64,000 nt of DNA from Mesorhizobium sp. WSM4306 (GTDB lineage: Bacteria > Pseudomonadota > Alphaproteobacteria > Rhizobiales > Rhizobiaceae): contig NZ_VFTC01000011.1 in assembly GCF_007003975.1 (NCBI RefSeq), positions 62,001 to 126,000 of the forward strand, read 5' to 3'. Under the pieces are notes generated by a model. It worked only from the letters and a program-made list of their open reading frames with translations. It made no database searches and was not told where the DNA came from. This document shows, piece after piece, positions 8,524 through 16,748 of the stretch (the first letter of the stretch is position 1; each line of letters starts with the position of its first letter). Made by a program: the position numbers and the translations under genes.

Positions 8524-9855
8524 CTGGCCGGTCAGAGACGCCGGCAACCACAGGTACAAGAACCAGGCAAGCAGGGACGAGGCGATGAAAAGCCCCTGCA
8601 TAAGCAGGAAGTCGGCGGCGGTCACCGGACCGACGCGATGGACCAGTACCGCGAGCACGGGAACGCGCAGCACGTAACCACTGATGGCATAGGCCGCGGC
8701 AACGCCGACGGCGCCCCAATGCAGGCCGACGACGAAGGCGGCGACGGTCGTCAGCGACGAATAGATGCCCCAGTGGAACATGGTCTTCGTCTTGCCCTGA
8801 CAGATGAATATCCACCCCGTCGTGCTTGAAACGGACTGGACCAGGCTGGCGATGCCCAGCCAGGCAAAGATCGGCGCGACCGGCGCCCAGCCCGCGCCGA
8901 AGAGAAGGCCGACGATCTGATCGGAGGTCAGCGTCAGCGCGGCGATGCCAGGCATGGTAACGGCCGCCAGCATCCAGTTGGTGCGCACATAGATATCGCG
9001 AAAGCGGGCCTTGTCGTCGTGGATGCGGCTGAGCAGCGGCACCATCACGCGCGTCAGCGGCTGGTTGATGTTCTGCAGCGGGAACAGCAGGAGCTTGTAG
9101 GCGCGGTCGTAATAGCCGAGCTCGATCGCACCGGAATATTTTCCGATGAGAATGTTGTCGAGATTGCGCGAGAAGAAGTTGGCGAGGTTGAAGCCGGTCA
9201 GGTTGGCGCCGAACGACAATATGTCGGCGTCGACTTTCAGATCCGGCCGCAACGGCGTCCATCGCGCTACCCGCCAGGCGGCGGCCAGGGCGACAACCGC
9301 CGAAACCGCCGGGCCGATGACCAGCGACCAGTAGCCGAGCCCCGCATAGGCCGCGATCGCGGCGGCCAGAAGTCCGGCGGCGGCGCTTATCACGTCGTTC
9401 AGGGCGAGCTGGCCGAACTGCAGGTGGCGATTCATCAACGCCAGCGGCACCGCGGCCAGACTGCCGAGAAGCAGCGGCAGGGCGGAGCCAAGGGTGATGC
9501 CGGACATGCGTTGATCGCCGTAGAACGCGGCGACGGCAGGCGCCAGGCCGGCCACCACCACGGCACTGCCCAGCCCGACGAGCGCGCTGATCCAGAACAC
9601 CTGGTTGAGTTGCTGGTTGGTGATGTCCTTGCGCTGCACCACAGCCTGCTGCAGGCCCAGATTCTGAAGCAGTCCGACAAAGGCCACGATCGGCCCGACG
9701 GAAGCCACCAGACCGAAATCCTCGGGAACGAGCAGACGGGCGAGCACGATGACGGAGAGAAACTGGATCGCCATCTTGAAGCCCTGGGCGCCGATGGTAA
9801 CCAGCCCGCCGCGCAGGGCGACACGACCGAATTGGGGGGGCGGATTGGCGTTCAT
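8392..9855 (-). CDS. MOP-family lipid-linked oligosaccharide flippase (ExoT/WzxC-like)
   Basis: Polytopic membrane protein of 487 aa, the right size for a Wzx/ExoT flippase that moves undecaprenyl-linked repeat units across the inner membrane. About twelve hydrophobic segments are spread over its whole length. The opening VALRGGLVTIGAQGFKMAIQ and LLVPEDFGLVASV are typical of the WzxC/RfbX subfamily, as is FFSRNLDNILIGKYSG in the middle. The ATG at 9855 overlaps the stop of the upstream GT4 gene as ATGA. The 3' end overlaps the convergent plus-strand gene by 132 bp. It is probably the ExoT-equivalent of this locus. Confidence 0.85.
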   Translation of the reverse strand: MNANPPPQFGRVALRGGLVTIGAQGFKMAIQFLSVIVLARLLVPEDFGLVASVGPIVAFVGLLQNLGLQQAVVQRKDITNQQLNQVFWISALVGLGSAVVVAGLAPAVAAFYGDQRMSGITLGSALPLLLGSLAAVPLALMNRHLQFGQLALNDVISAAAGLLAAAIAAYAGLGYWSLVIGPAVSAVVALAAAWRVARWTPLRPDLKVDADILSFGANLTGFNLANFFSRNLDNILIGKYSGAIELGYYDRAYKLLLFPLQNINQPLTRVMVPLLSRIHDDKARFRDIYVRTNWMLAAVTMPGIAALTLTSDQIVGLLFGAGWAPVAPIFAWLGIASLVQSVSSTTGWIFICQGKTKTMFHWGIYSSLTTVAAFVVGLHWGAVGVAAAYAISGYVLRVPVLAVLVHRVGPVTAADFLLMQGLFIASSLLAWFLYLWLPASLTGQSDLLAVFLALALNYGIGLVFMLAVPQSRRALFTTLSNAARNIR

Positions 9856-11021
9856 GCAAGCGACCTCGCTTCGCCAAGCTGCATGGCGATTTCCACGAAA
9901 TGTTGGTTCAGCAGATCGGAGTTGAACTCCGCCTCGATCTTCTTGCGCGCAGCGAGGGCGATCTCTTCACACGGCTTTGGGTTCTCAGCGATCCAGGCAA
10001 GTTTGCCGGTCAGCGCCGCAACATCCCGCTCAGGCACGAGAAAACCCGTCTTGTGATCATCGATCAGTTCGGGAATCCCGGAATGATATGTGCTGACCAC
10101 CGTCAGGCCGGCGGCCATCGCTTCCATCAGCGAAACCGGAATGCCTTCCAGATCGCCATCGCGCGCGCCGACGCTGGGCAGCAGGAACACATGCGCATCG
10201 CGCAGACGCTGCTTGACTTCGCTGTGCGGCCGGGACCCAAGAAAACTCACCCTGTCGGCGATACCGAGATTTGCGGCGATCGCCTTCAACTCCTCAAGAA
10301 GTTCGCCGCCGCCGATCACCGAATAGACCCAGTCGCGCCGCGGCAGGCCGGCAAGCGCGCGAAGCGCATATTCGATGCCCTTCTTTTCGGTCAGGCGGCA
10401 GACCGAGATGAAAGAGAGCGTGGCCTGCTCCCACGAGCGCCATTGGTAGTCGATCTCATTTGGCCGCACCCCCATATGATGAACCACAACCTGCTCGGGC
10501 GATGCACCGACCTCAATCAAGGCATCGCGGAAAAATGCGTTTACCGGCAGTTGAAGAACGCCCTTTTCGAACACGATTTTGTAGCGTGCGAGCGTATTGT
10601 CATGCAGCGGCTCGCCGACATCGCGGCCGTGAAATATCGTCACCAGGGGAGCGGAAATCCTGCCGCGCTTGATGGCGCGCGCCACGCGCATGCCGTTGTT
10701 GCCAAAATGGGCGACGATGACGTCGGCGCCCTGCAATTTTCGAGCGTGAGCAATGTCGATGGCCGTCGAGAGCTTGTCCCAGAACCTGCCGGACCACTTC
10801 CTGAGCAGCGGGCGATAGCGACCCAGACCGCCCCACCAGCATACGACTTTTCCTGGCAGCGCCTGCCAGCGCGGATCGTCGATATTGCGGTCCTTGCCGA
10901 AGGACGTTTCGTTGCAAACGACACCGACTTCCATGCCGCGCTCAAGGCACCCGGCTATCTGGTCGAGAACGAAAGTCTCGGACAATGAGGGAAACTTGTC
11001 GACTACGAAGCAAATCTTCAT
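9852..11021 (-). CDS. GT4 glycosyltransferase (first of two paralogues)
   Basis: Retaining GT-B glycosyltransferase of 389 aa. The N-terminal ICFVVDKFPSLSETFVLDQI is the typical colanic-acid/WcaL-like opening, IFHGRDVG follows near residue 150, and SVCRLTEKKGIEYALRAL starts the donor domain. LLPSVGARDGDLEGIPVSLMEAMAAGL (quoted for its E-x-x-P-x-x-x-x-E motif) binds the sugar nucleotide. The ATG at 11021 has no good Shine-Dalgarno, but a 30-codon leader frame derived from exoL ends in it as ATGA, so translation is probably coupled. It is clearly paralogous to the gene at 11243-12484. Confidence 0.87.
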   Translation of the reverse strand: MKICFVVDKFPSLSETFVLDQIAGCLERGMEVGVVCNETSFGKDRNIDDPRWQALPGKVVCWWGGLGRYRPLLRKWSGRFWDKLSTAIDIAHARKLQGADVIVAHFGNNGMRVARAIKRGRISAPLVTIFHGRDVGEPLHDNTLARYKIVFEKGVLQLPVNAFFRDALIEVGASPEQVVVHHMGVRPNEIDYQWRSWEQATLSFISVCRLTEKKGIEYALRALAGLPRRDWVYSVIGGGELLEELKAIAANLGIADRVSFLGSRPHSEVKQRLRDAHVFLLPSVGARDGDLEGIPVSLMEAMAAGLTVVSTYHSGIPELIDDHKTGFLVPERDVAALTGKLAWIAENPKPCEEIALAARKKIEAEFNSDLLNQHFVEIAMQLGEARSLA

Positions 11022-11110
11022 CGGCAGAATGCGCCCGTGCGGGGAGCTGGTGTGCCCCTGGCGACAGCCGGGCGGAAAACGTCGTGCGCGAGGCACAAGA
11101 CATGCAGCAT
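11018..11110 (-). pseudogene. exoL 5' remnant forming a 30-codon leader frame
   Basis: An ATG at 11110 begins MLHVLCLAHDVFRPAVARG, matching the start of ExoL in this window (MLHVLYLVHDVSDPAVRRR). After about 18 codons similarity stops, and the frame ends at TGA 11020-11018, overlapping the ATG of the GT4 gene. The DNA similarity continues upstream through the exoL-like promoter. I read it as a duplicated exoL 5' end now serving as a short leader frame. Whether it is translated is inferred. Confidence 0.7.
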
Positions 11111-11196
11111 GAAATTCGACCGCTGTTTGGCCCACCCGCGCAGACGTTAGTACAGGTCTTGCTGCACTGCAACATTTTTGGTGCAACGTAGCAAGA
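11060..11196. repeat. Duplicated exoL promoter and 5' end
   Basis: Aligns with about 3888-4023. Shared blocks include ACAAGACATGCAGCATGAAA, TCGACCGCTGT, TGGCCCACCC and the operator block GCAACATTTTTGGTGCA, with small indels and scattered substitutions. It places the exoL control region upstream of a different glycosyltransferase. Confidence 0.8.
11160..11172 (+). promoter_or_regulatory. PhaR/AniA-like operator, GT4 promoter
   Basis: TGCTGCACTGCAA matches exactly and is followed by CATTTTTGGTGC and CGTAGCAAG to 11194. It lies inside the duplicated exoL control region, 50 nt upstream of the leader frame and 139 nt upstream of the GT4 ATG. Confidence 0.6.
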
Positions 11197-11242
11197 TTCG
11201 TTCGATTTGGCGTCTCTGCCGATCAATCCCTCAAGGGCGGCG

Positions 11243-12484
11243 TCAGCCGGCAGATGAAGGATCCGCCAAGCCCTCGGCAACGCCGACATGCCTGGCAGGT
11301 TCAGATGCAAAGCCTTGCGCGGCCAGCTGGATAACGATCTGCGCAAAACGTTCGTTCAGAGTATCTGCGTTGAAGTCCTCCTCGACCTTGCGGCGTGCGG
11401 CAAGCGCAATACGCTCGCATTCCGCCGGATGCTCCGCGGCCCAGGCAAGCTTGCCGGCAAGCAGTGAAACGTCTCGCTCGGGTGCAAGCAATCCTGTCTC
11501 ACGATCCTCGATGAGCTCCGGGATTCCCGAATGATACGTGCTGACCGCAATCAACCCGGCGGCCATCGCTTCCATGAGCGCGACCGGAATGCCTTCCATG
11601 TCGCCGTCATTGGCGGTGATACTCGGAAGCAGGAAGAGATGCGCCTTGCGAAGCCGTTGTTTCACCTCCGCGTGAGGGAGACTGCCGAGGAATGTTACGC
11701 GCCCGGTCAAACCCAGTTCCAGCGCCAGCTTCTCCAGATCCATCCGCAGTGGGCCGTCGCCGATAATGTCGTAGCGCCAGTCTATCTCAGGATGGGAGGC
11801 CTTCAGGGAGGCCAGGGCGCGCAAGGCGAACTCGACGCCTTTCTTTTCGACCAGGCGGCAAACCGTCGTCACGACCAATTGGATGCCTTCCCACGATTCC
11901 CAGCGATAGCCGATTTCGAGGGAATCAATTCCCATATGATGGACCGTCGTGCTCGCCTGGGACAGGCCGGCTTCCAGCAGCATCGTGCGGAAGTAATTGT
12001 TGACGGGCAGGTTCAGGGTCCCATGCTTGATCAGTCCAGCGTATTGCGTCGAGAGCACTGCCTGCCGCGCCGGAATCGCCACGTCCGCGCCGTGGAAGAT
12101 GGTTATGACCGGTGGTTTGAGAACCTTCCATTTCTTCAGCGTGGCTGCTCTCTCGCCGTTCTGTCCGAAGTGAGCGACAATCACGTCACAGCGGTTCAGG
12201 CGGCGTACAAAAACAATATCAAGAGCGGTCGAAGCCTTGTGTCGCAGGCGCGGCGGCAGCCGCCGCACGAATTTGCTGAGTCCCGCGGCCCATCGCCACC
12301 AATGTTGAGTTCTGGCGACCAGCGTCGCCATCGGCTCGCTTTGCCGGTCGATTCGGTCGTCACCTTTCGTCCTGTCGCATACGACCTCCACGTCGAAGCC
12401 CCGCGCCAGCAGCCCAGCCATCTGGTCTGCGACGAAGGTTTCCGAAAGGAGGGGGAATTCGCCGACGACAAAGCCCACGCGCAT
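11243..12484 (-). CDS. GT4 glycosyltransferase (second of two paralogues)
   Basis: Retaining GT-B glycosyltransferase of 413 aa, closely similar over its length to the neighbour at 9852-11021. The N-terminus is RVGFVVGEFPLLSETFVADQ, with IFHGADVAIP in the acceptor half and TTVCRLVEKKGVEFALRAL opening the donor half. DMEGIPVALMEAMAAGLIAV is the nucleotide-sugar motif and STYHSGIPELIEDRETG is shared almost exactly with its paralogue. The start at 12484 was preferred over the upstream in-frame ATG because family similarity begins there. It has its own control region with two operator-like elements and so probably its own transcript. Likely an EPS side-chain transferase. Confidence 0.87.
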   Translation of the reverse strand: MRVGFVVGEFPLLSETFVADQMAGLLARGFDVEVVCDRTKGDDRIDRQSEPMATLVARTQHWWRWAAGLSKFVRRLPPRLRHKASTALDIVFVRRLNRCDVIVAHFGQNGERAATLKKWKVLKPPVITIFHGADVAIPARQAVLSTQYAGLIKHGTLNLPVNNYFRTMLLEAGLSQASTTVHHMGIDSLEIGYRWESWEGIQLVVTTVCRLVEKKGVEFALRALASLKASHPEIDWRYDIIGDGPLRMDLEKLALELGLTGRVTFLGSLPHAEVKQRLRKAHLFLLPSITANDGDMEGIPVALMEAMAAGLIAVSTYHSGIPELIEDRETGLLAPERDVSLLAGKLAWAAEHPAECERIALAARRKVEEDFNADTLNERFAQIVIQLAAQGFASEPARHVGVAEGLADPSSAG

Positions 12485-12573
12485 GACCCGCCCATAAGGT
12501 TGGGGCTTGCCCGGACCCCCAAGCGGTCCATATCGCACAAGCCCTAATGTAGACAGGCAGAATACACGTTGAT

Positions 12574-12586
12574 TGTTGCGGTGCCA
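12574..12586 (+). promoter_or_regulatory. Degenerate PhaR-like half of bipartite element
   Basis: TGTTGCGGTGCCA has one mismatch to the consensus. With the exact element at 12595 on the other strand it reproduces, in gene orientation, the two-part arrangement seen at exoL. Confidence 0.45.
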
Positions 12587-12594
12587 CAAAAATA

Positions 12595-12607
12595 TTGCAC
12601 TGCAGCA
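12595..12607 (-). promoter_or_regulatory. PhaR/AniA-like operator, second GT4 promoter
   Basis: Minus-strand TGCTGCAGTGCAA matches exactly, followed by TATTTTTGTGGC. It lies 110 nt upstream of the GT4 start at 12484. Confidence 0.6.
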
Positions 12608-12722
12608 ATCAAAAGTGATCAGGAAGGATCGGCACGCGACGCTTGGAACTGGCTCATGGAACCTTGCGCGACTGCCATCGCCCGGCGCCGCAGCGTGTCA
12701 GATGAATTCCAACGGGTCGCGT

Positions 12723-13802
12723 TTAGGCTGCGCGCTCCAGGCCGAGACGCCTTGCGCTGTCGAGCACGCCCATGAACGTGGCAAACTGACGGTCTGGGTT
12801 CATTTGCGGCCGCTCCGAAAACTGACGTGCTGCCGCTGACAGCCGCTTGTACTCGGCCTCATCGCTCCACAGCCGTCTGACCGCTGCGACCCAGTCGGCG
12901 AGCGGGGCGTCGTAGTCCAGCACCACGCCACCGGAGCCGATCGCTTCCGGCAGCCCGCCGCGCCGCGAGCCGACCACAGGAATGCCGCTGCAATGCGCTT
13001 CCGACGCCACCCGGCCCCAGGCCTCTTCCCATTTGCTGGGCGCAAGCAGGATTTTCGTGCGGCCGTAGACCGTCTTCATGTCGCTGGTGCGGCCTTCCAG
13101 CTTGACGTTTTGGAGGGGAGAGATTGTTGCTTCGATCCGGGCCCGGTGATCGTCGTCGAGCTTCCAGCTTTCGACGAACAGGAACGGGATCTCGGGACAG
13201 GCGGCGGCAAGGCGCACCGCAAGATCGAAGCCTTTTTCCTCATAGGGATTGATGAGGGTGACAAATTCACCGGTCGTCGGTGTGCTGTAGAACGCGGGAT
13301 TGATGGTCGGGGGAATAACCGTCGAATCGATATCGAATTTTGCCTTGTAGGCGCGCGCGGTGAACTCGGAATTGGCGATATAGAGTGCTGAATGCAGTTC
13401 GCGCAGGTCACCGGCCAGTTCATGGAATTCGACGTTCCTGAGGTAGACAACGACAGGCACGCCTTTGGCCTGCAATGCCTTGCCGATCGGAACCGAATTG
13501 TGGCACTGCACGACCGCGACATCCGGCCTCAACTTTTCGACGGCGAAGCCCGCCGCTTCCCAGGGAAACCACGCCCGCACCACCGGATAGCCCGGGAAAT
13601 TGTCGATGACCGCGCGCTGGCGAAGGAGCTTCATCTTGGCGCGCGCCCTGAAGCCGAACATGCCGTCGCCGAACAAAGCTGCCAGCACGGATGCCTCGTG
13701 ACCGTTCTCACGCAATTGTTCGACTAGGTGGTGGGTGCTCGACTGAACGCCGCCGCTGAACTGCGGCGTGTAGCCGGTGCCGCCTGCAAACAGAACTTTC
13801 AT
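12723..13802 (-). CDS. GT4-like glycosyltransferase
   Basis: GT-B glycosyltransferase of 359 aa. It starts KVLFAGGTGYTPQFSGGVQS, a glycine-rich acceptor-domain loop of GT4 enzymes. YLRNVEFHEL and YIANSEFTARAYK follow, then LINPYEEKGFDLAVRLA for the donor domain. LLAPSKWEEAWGRVASEA and SGIPVVGSRRGGLPEAIG form the usual E-x7-E region. GGAG lies 8 nt before the ATG at 13802. The gap to the upstream ugd is only 31 nt, so the two are probably co-transcribed. That pairing makes a glucuronic-acid or other acidic-sugar transferase attractive, but this is inference from position. Confidence 0.8.
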   Translation of the reverse strand: MKVLFAGGTGYTPQFSGGVQSSTHHLVEQLRENGHEASVLAALFGDGMFGFRARAKMKLLRQRAVIDNFPGYPVVRAWFPWEAAGFAVEKLRPDVAVVQCHNSVPIGKALQAKGVPVVVYLRNVEFHELAGDLRELHSALYIANSEFTARAYKAKFDIDSTVIPPTINPAFYSTPTTGEFVTLINPYEEKGFDLAVRLAAACPEIPFLFVESWKLDDDHRARIEATISPLQNVKLEGRTSDMKTVYGRTKILLAPSKWEEAWGRVASEAHCSGIPVVGSRRGGLPEAIGSGGVVLDYDAPLADWVAAVRRLWSDEAEYKRLSAAARQFSERPQMNPDRQFATFMGVLDSARRLGLERAA

Positions 13803-13833
13803 GAACCTAGCTCCTCGTTGTGCCGCCCTGCCC

Positions 13834-15165
13834 TCACGCGGCCATCCTGCCGATCGAGAAATACTCGATGCCGTGGCGGGCGATGACCTTGGGATCGTAG
13901 AGGTTGCGGCCGTCGAAGATGACCGCCGTGGTCAGCGCATCCTTGACCGCGTCGAAGGACGGGGCGCGGAAATTCTTCCACTCGGTGGCGATCAGCAACG
14001 CGTCGGCGCCGCGCAGTGCTGCCTCCTTGGTGCCGCACAGAAGCAGATCGTCGCGCAGGCCGTAGATGGCCTGGCATTCCTGCATCGCTTCGGGGTCATA
14101 AGCCTGCACATTGGCGCCGGCTTTCCACAGCGCTTCCATCAGGACGCGCGCCGGCGCCTCGCGCATGTCGTCGGTGTTGGGCTTGAAGGCCAGGCCCCAG
14201 AGCGCGAAGGTCTTGCCCTTGAGATTGCCCTTGAAATAGCGGTGCACCTTGTCGAACAGTACCGACTTCTGCTCGTTATTGCGCTCCTCGACGGCGCGCA
14301 GCAGCTTGGCGTCGAACTTGACGCCTTCGGCGGTCTTGATAAGGGCGCGGACATCCTTGGGGAAGCACGAGCCGCCATAGCCGAGGCCGGGATAGATGAA
14401 GTGGTAGCCGATGCGCGGATCCGAGCCGATGCCCTTGCGCACCTCCTCGATGTCGGCGCCGAGCTGCTCGGCCAGATTGGCCATCTCGTTCATGAAGGAG
14501 ATCTTGGTCGCCAACATGCAGTTGGCGGCGTACTTCGTGAATTCGGCGCTGCGCACGTCCATCACGATCATCTTCTCGTGGTTGCGGTTGAACGGCGCAT
14601 AAAGCTCGCGCATCACCGCCTCGGTGTCCTCGCTGTTGGTACCGACGATGATGCGGTCGGGCTTCATGCAGTCGGCGACGGCGGAGCCTTCCTTGAGGAA
14701 TTCCGGATTGGAGGCGACGTCGAAAGCCAGATCCTGGCGGCCGCGCGCCTTCAGCGTCTCGGCGATTTTGGCCTTGACCTTTTCACAGGTGCCGACCGGC
14801 ACTGTCGACTTGCCGACCACGATCTTGGGGCTGTCCATCTCGCGGCCGATGGTCTCGGCCACCGCCAGCACATATTTGAGGTCGGCCGAGCCGTCCTCGC
14901 CGGGCGGCGTGCCGACCGCGATCATCTGGATCTCGCCATGCTTGACGGCGGCGACGGCATCGGTGGTGAACTTGATGCGGCCGGCGGCGTGGTTCTCCTT
15001 GACCAAGGCCTCCAGGCCCGGCTCGAAAATCGGCACGAAGCCCTGGTTGAGCCGCTCGACTTTCTTTTCGTCGACATCGACGCACACCACCTGGTGCCCG
15101 ACTTCCGCCAACACCGCGGCCTGCACGAGACCGACATAGCCAATTCCAAAGACCGTCAAATTCAT
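13834..15165 (-). CDS. ugd: UDP-glucose 6-dehydrogenase
   Basis: Oxidises UDP-glucose to UDP-glucuronate with two NAD+, supplying an acidic sugar for the polysaccharide. The 443-aa protein starts with the Rossmann motif [34 protein letters not shown] is the substrate loop and the catalytic Cys lies in [16 protein letters not shown] near residue 265. The C-terminal domain contains [19 protein letters not shown] lies 9 nt ahead of the start. It has the length and layout of rhizobial RkpK/Ugd. Its position in the EPS block suggests the polymer contains uronic acid. Confidence 0.95.
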   Translation of the reverse strand: MNLTVFGIGYVGLVQAAVLAEVGHQVVCVDVDEKKVERLNQGFVPIFEPGLEALVKENHAAGRIKFTTDAVAAVKHGEIQMIAVGTPPGEDGSADLKYVLAVAETIGREMDSPKIVVGKSTVPVGTCEKVKAKIAETLKARGRQDLAFDVASNPEFLKEGSAVADCMKPDRIIVGTNSEDTEAVMRELYAPFNRNHEKMIVMDVRSAEFTKYAANCMLATKISFMNEMANLAEQLGADIEEVRKGIGSDPRIGYHFIYPGLGYGGSCFPKDVRALIKTAEGVKFDAKLLRAVEERNNEQKSVLFDKVHRYFKGNLKGKTFALWGLAFKPNTDDMREAPARVLMEALWKAGANVQAYDPEAMQECQAIYGLRDDLLLCGTKEAALRGADALLIATEWKNFRAPSFDAVKDALTTAVIFDGRNLYDPKVIARHGIEYFSIGRMAA

Positions 15166-15220
15166 TCGGGTTAATTCCTGTTCACGCCCTTTGGCCTGAT
15201 ATGGCCGAGCCGGTTCAGAT

Positions 15221-16102
15221 CTACTTTATGCTGCTTACACTACATGCAAGCGATTCCGGAAACTGGCACGGCTGGCCGAGCGCGGTGAAGGCGACGCGTT
15301 GCACCTGCATCGACACCTGGCGGCCGGGATCCGAAAACGCGCCCATCCAATTGGTCAGCGTGTCGCTGCCCCAAAGGCTGAAGAATATCTTCTGCGAATG
15401 GGTCGGCAATTGCTCGGGATTGGTCACTTCCTGGACCAGCTTGCCGTTGACGTACCAGCGCAGCCGGTCCTTTTCCCAGATGAAGGCATAGTCGTTGAAG
15501 CCCTTGTCGGTGCCACCTTCGACTTCGGCCAGCTTCTCGTTCTTCGGTTTGCCGGCGATGTAGCTGTTGACCTGCACCTTCGACGTGTCCTTGGTCAGGA
15601 CCTCGAAGTCGATCTCGTACCAGGGCTGTTTGTCGGCGGGGCCGATATATGTGAAGAAAGCGGCGTTGAGGCCGGAACCGGTGTCCGTCTTCATCCGCGC
15701 TTCATAGGTTCCGTAGCCAAAGCGCTGCTTGGTCTGGATCTCGGCGCAGGCGAACTCGCGGTCCTTCAGTTTGCGCTTTTCGAAGCCGAGCGTCAGCATG
15801 TTGTCGGAAAGTTTGACCAGGCTCTTCGACCAGGTACAGTTCTGGTGGTTGCCGTTCGACCAGCCGTCGGAGACAAACCAGCGCGAGCGATCGAAACTCT
15901 TGAAATCGTCGACGAAGGATGGTGCGCTTTTCATCTCCGGCGAGGCGTCCTGGGCACGGGAGGGCTGCGCGGCGCCGAGCAGAACTGCGGCTGCCGCCAG
16001 CAGAAGCGCACCAACGGACAGAAGACGCAATGGCCGATTTGGCTGCGCCGAAATCATGGCATCGACTGCCACGATGGGGGTCGTCTTCGGATCGACGTTC
16101 AT
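15221..16102 (-). CDS. exoK: Endo-beta-1,3-1,4-glycanase ExoK
   Basis: Secreted GH16 glycanase that cleaves nascent succinoglycan into lower-mass chains in Sinorhizobium. The 293-aa protein has an N-terminal hydrophobic segment ([19 protein letters not shown]) with a cleavage-like [35 protein letters not shown] and [14 protein letters not shown] are near-diagnostic for ExoK. The catalytic site is YEIDFEVLT near residue 172. AAAGGTGA 7 nt upstream supports the ATG at 16102; a second in-frame Met at residue 16 is possible. The downstream ugd is 55 nt away in the same direction. Confidence 0.94.
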   Translation of the reverse strand: MNVDPKTTPIVAVDAMISAQPNRPLRLLSVGALLLAAAAVLLGAAQPSRAQDASPEMKSAPSFVDDFKSFDRSRWFVSDGWSNGNHQNCTWSKSLVKLSDNMLTLGFEKRKLKDREFACAEIQTKQRFGYGTYEARMKTDTGSGLNAAFFTYIGPADKQPWYEIDFEVLTKDTSKVQVNSYIAGKPKNEKLAEVEGGTDKGFNDYAFIWEKDRLRWYVNGKLVQEVTNPEQLPTHSQKIFFSLWGSDTLTNWMGAFSDPGRQVSMQVQRVAFTALGQPCQFPESLACSVSSIK

Positions 16103-16225
16103 ATCAATTCACCTTTGTGCTGTTCCGCCCCAACCCAAAGTCACCGACTGGCCCACATCCCAACGGGCCGATCCCGATCCTCCGTCCCCTCGAACTTTCT
16201 CGTTTGTGCCTCGTATGAACCGGCT

Positions 16226-16621
16226 TTAGCCGGGCCGGCCTGCGGATTTGACGTATTCGGCCTGAGAATCACGACCCAGGGCATTCTCGTCGACAATCGC
16301 GTCGAGTGAATGACGCAGTTCCTTCATCCGGCTGGTCTGGCGCGCCAATTCGGCGATGCGCTGCTCGCAGTTCAGGATCGATTTCGTCAATTCGCCGACC
16401 TCAGACCGCTTGCTTGCCGACGTTGAACCGTTCTCCATCGACTCGACCAGGAAGGCCGCGTTGGTGGACTTCGACCGATAGCGATTCTCCAGCCCGGTTT
16501 TCTCGGCCGCGATCTCGGCCGTGATCTGATCCAGCAGCTTTGCCAGACGGTCGAAGCGCGCCAGATCGGTCTGCTTGTCCCGGGCCGGGTCCCTGGACCT
16601 GAAGCCGAAAATTGAAGCCAT
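16226..16621 (-). CDS. Small hypothetical helical protein
   Basis: A 131-aa soluble protein that I do not recognise. It opens ASIFGFRSRDPARDKQ and is otherwise largely helical and charged. KLLDQITAEIAAEKTGLENRY and LTKSILNCEQRIAELARQTSR look like coiled-coil or amphipathic helices, separated by a Ser/Asn-rich linker. There is no signal peptide or membrane segment. GGGAGG lies 8 nt upstream of the ATG at 16621. An exact operator-like element begins only 20 nt upstream, which ties the gene to the EPS regulon. It could be a regulator or assembly partner of the EPS machinery, but no family supports this. Confidence 0.7.
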   Translation of the reverse strand: MASIFGFRSRDPARDKQTDLARFDRLAKLLDQITAEIAAEKTGLENRYRSKSTNAAFLVESMENGSTSASKRSEVGELTKSILNCEQRIAELARQTSRMKELRHSLDAIVDENALGRDSQAEYVKSAGRPG

Positions 16622-16640
16622 TCGGTTGGCCTCCCAAGAT

Positions 16641-16653
16641 TGCTGCACCGCAA
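16641..16653 (+). promoter_or_regulatory. PhaR/AniA-like operator overlapping leader of small protein gene
   Basis: TGCTGCACCGCAA matches exactly and extends to CA. It begins 20 nt upstream of the ATG at 16621 and just beyond its Shine-Dalgarno, closer to the gene than at any other locus here. Confidence 0.6.
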
Positions 16654-16748
16654 CATACAGTGCCATCGTCGGAGCGCGTAGGCAACCTCCGAGTTTCACA
16701 AAGGCAATTTTTTCAACATCCGTGCCCGTTGAAGCAGACCGGACAGGC

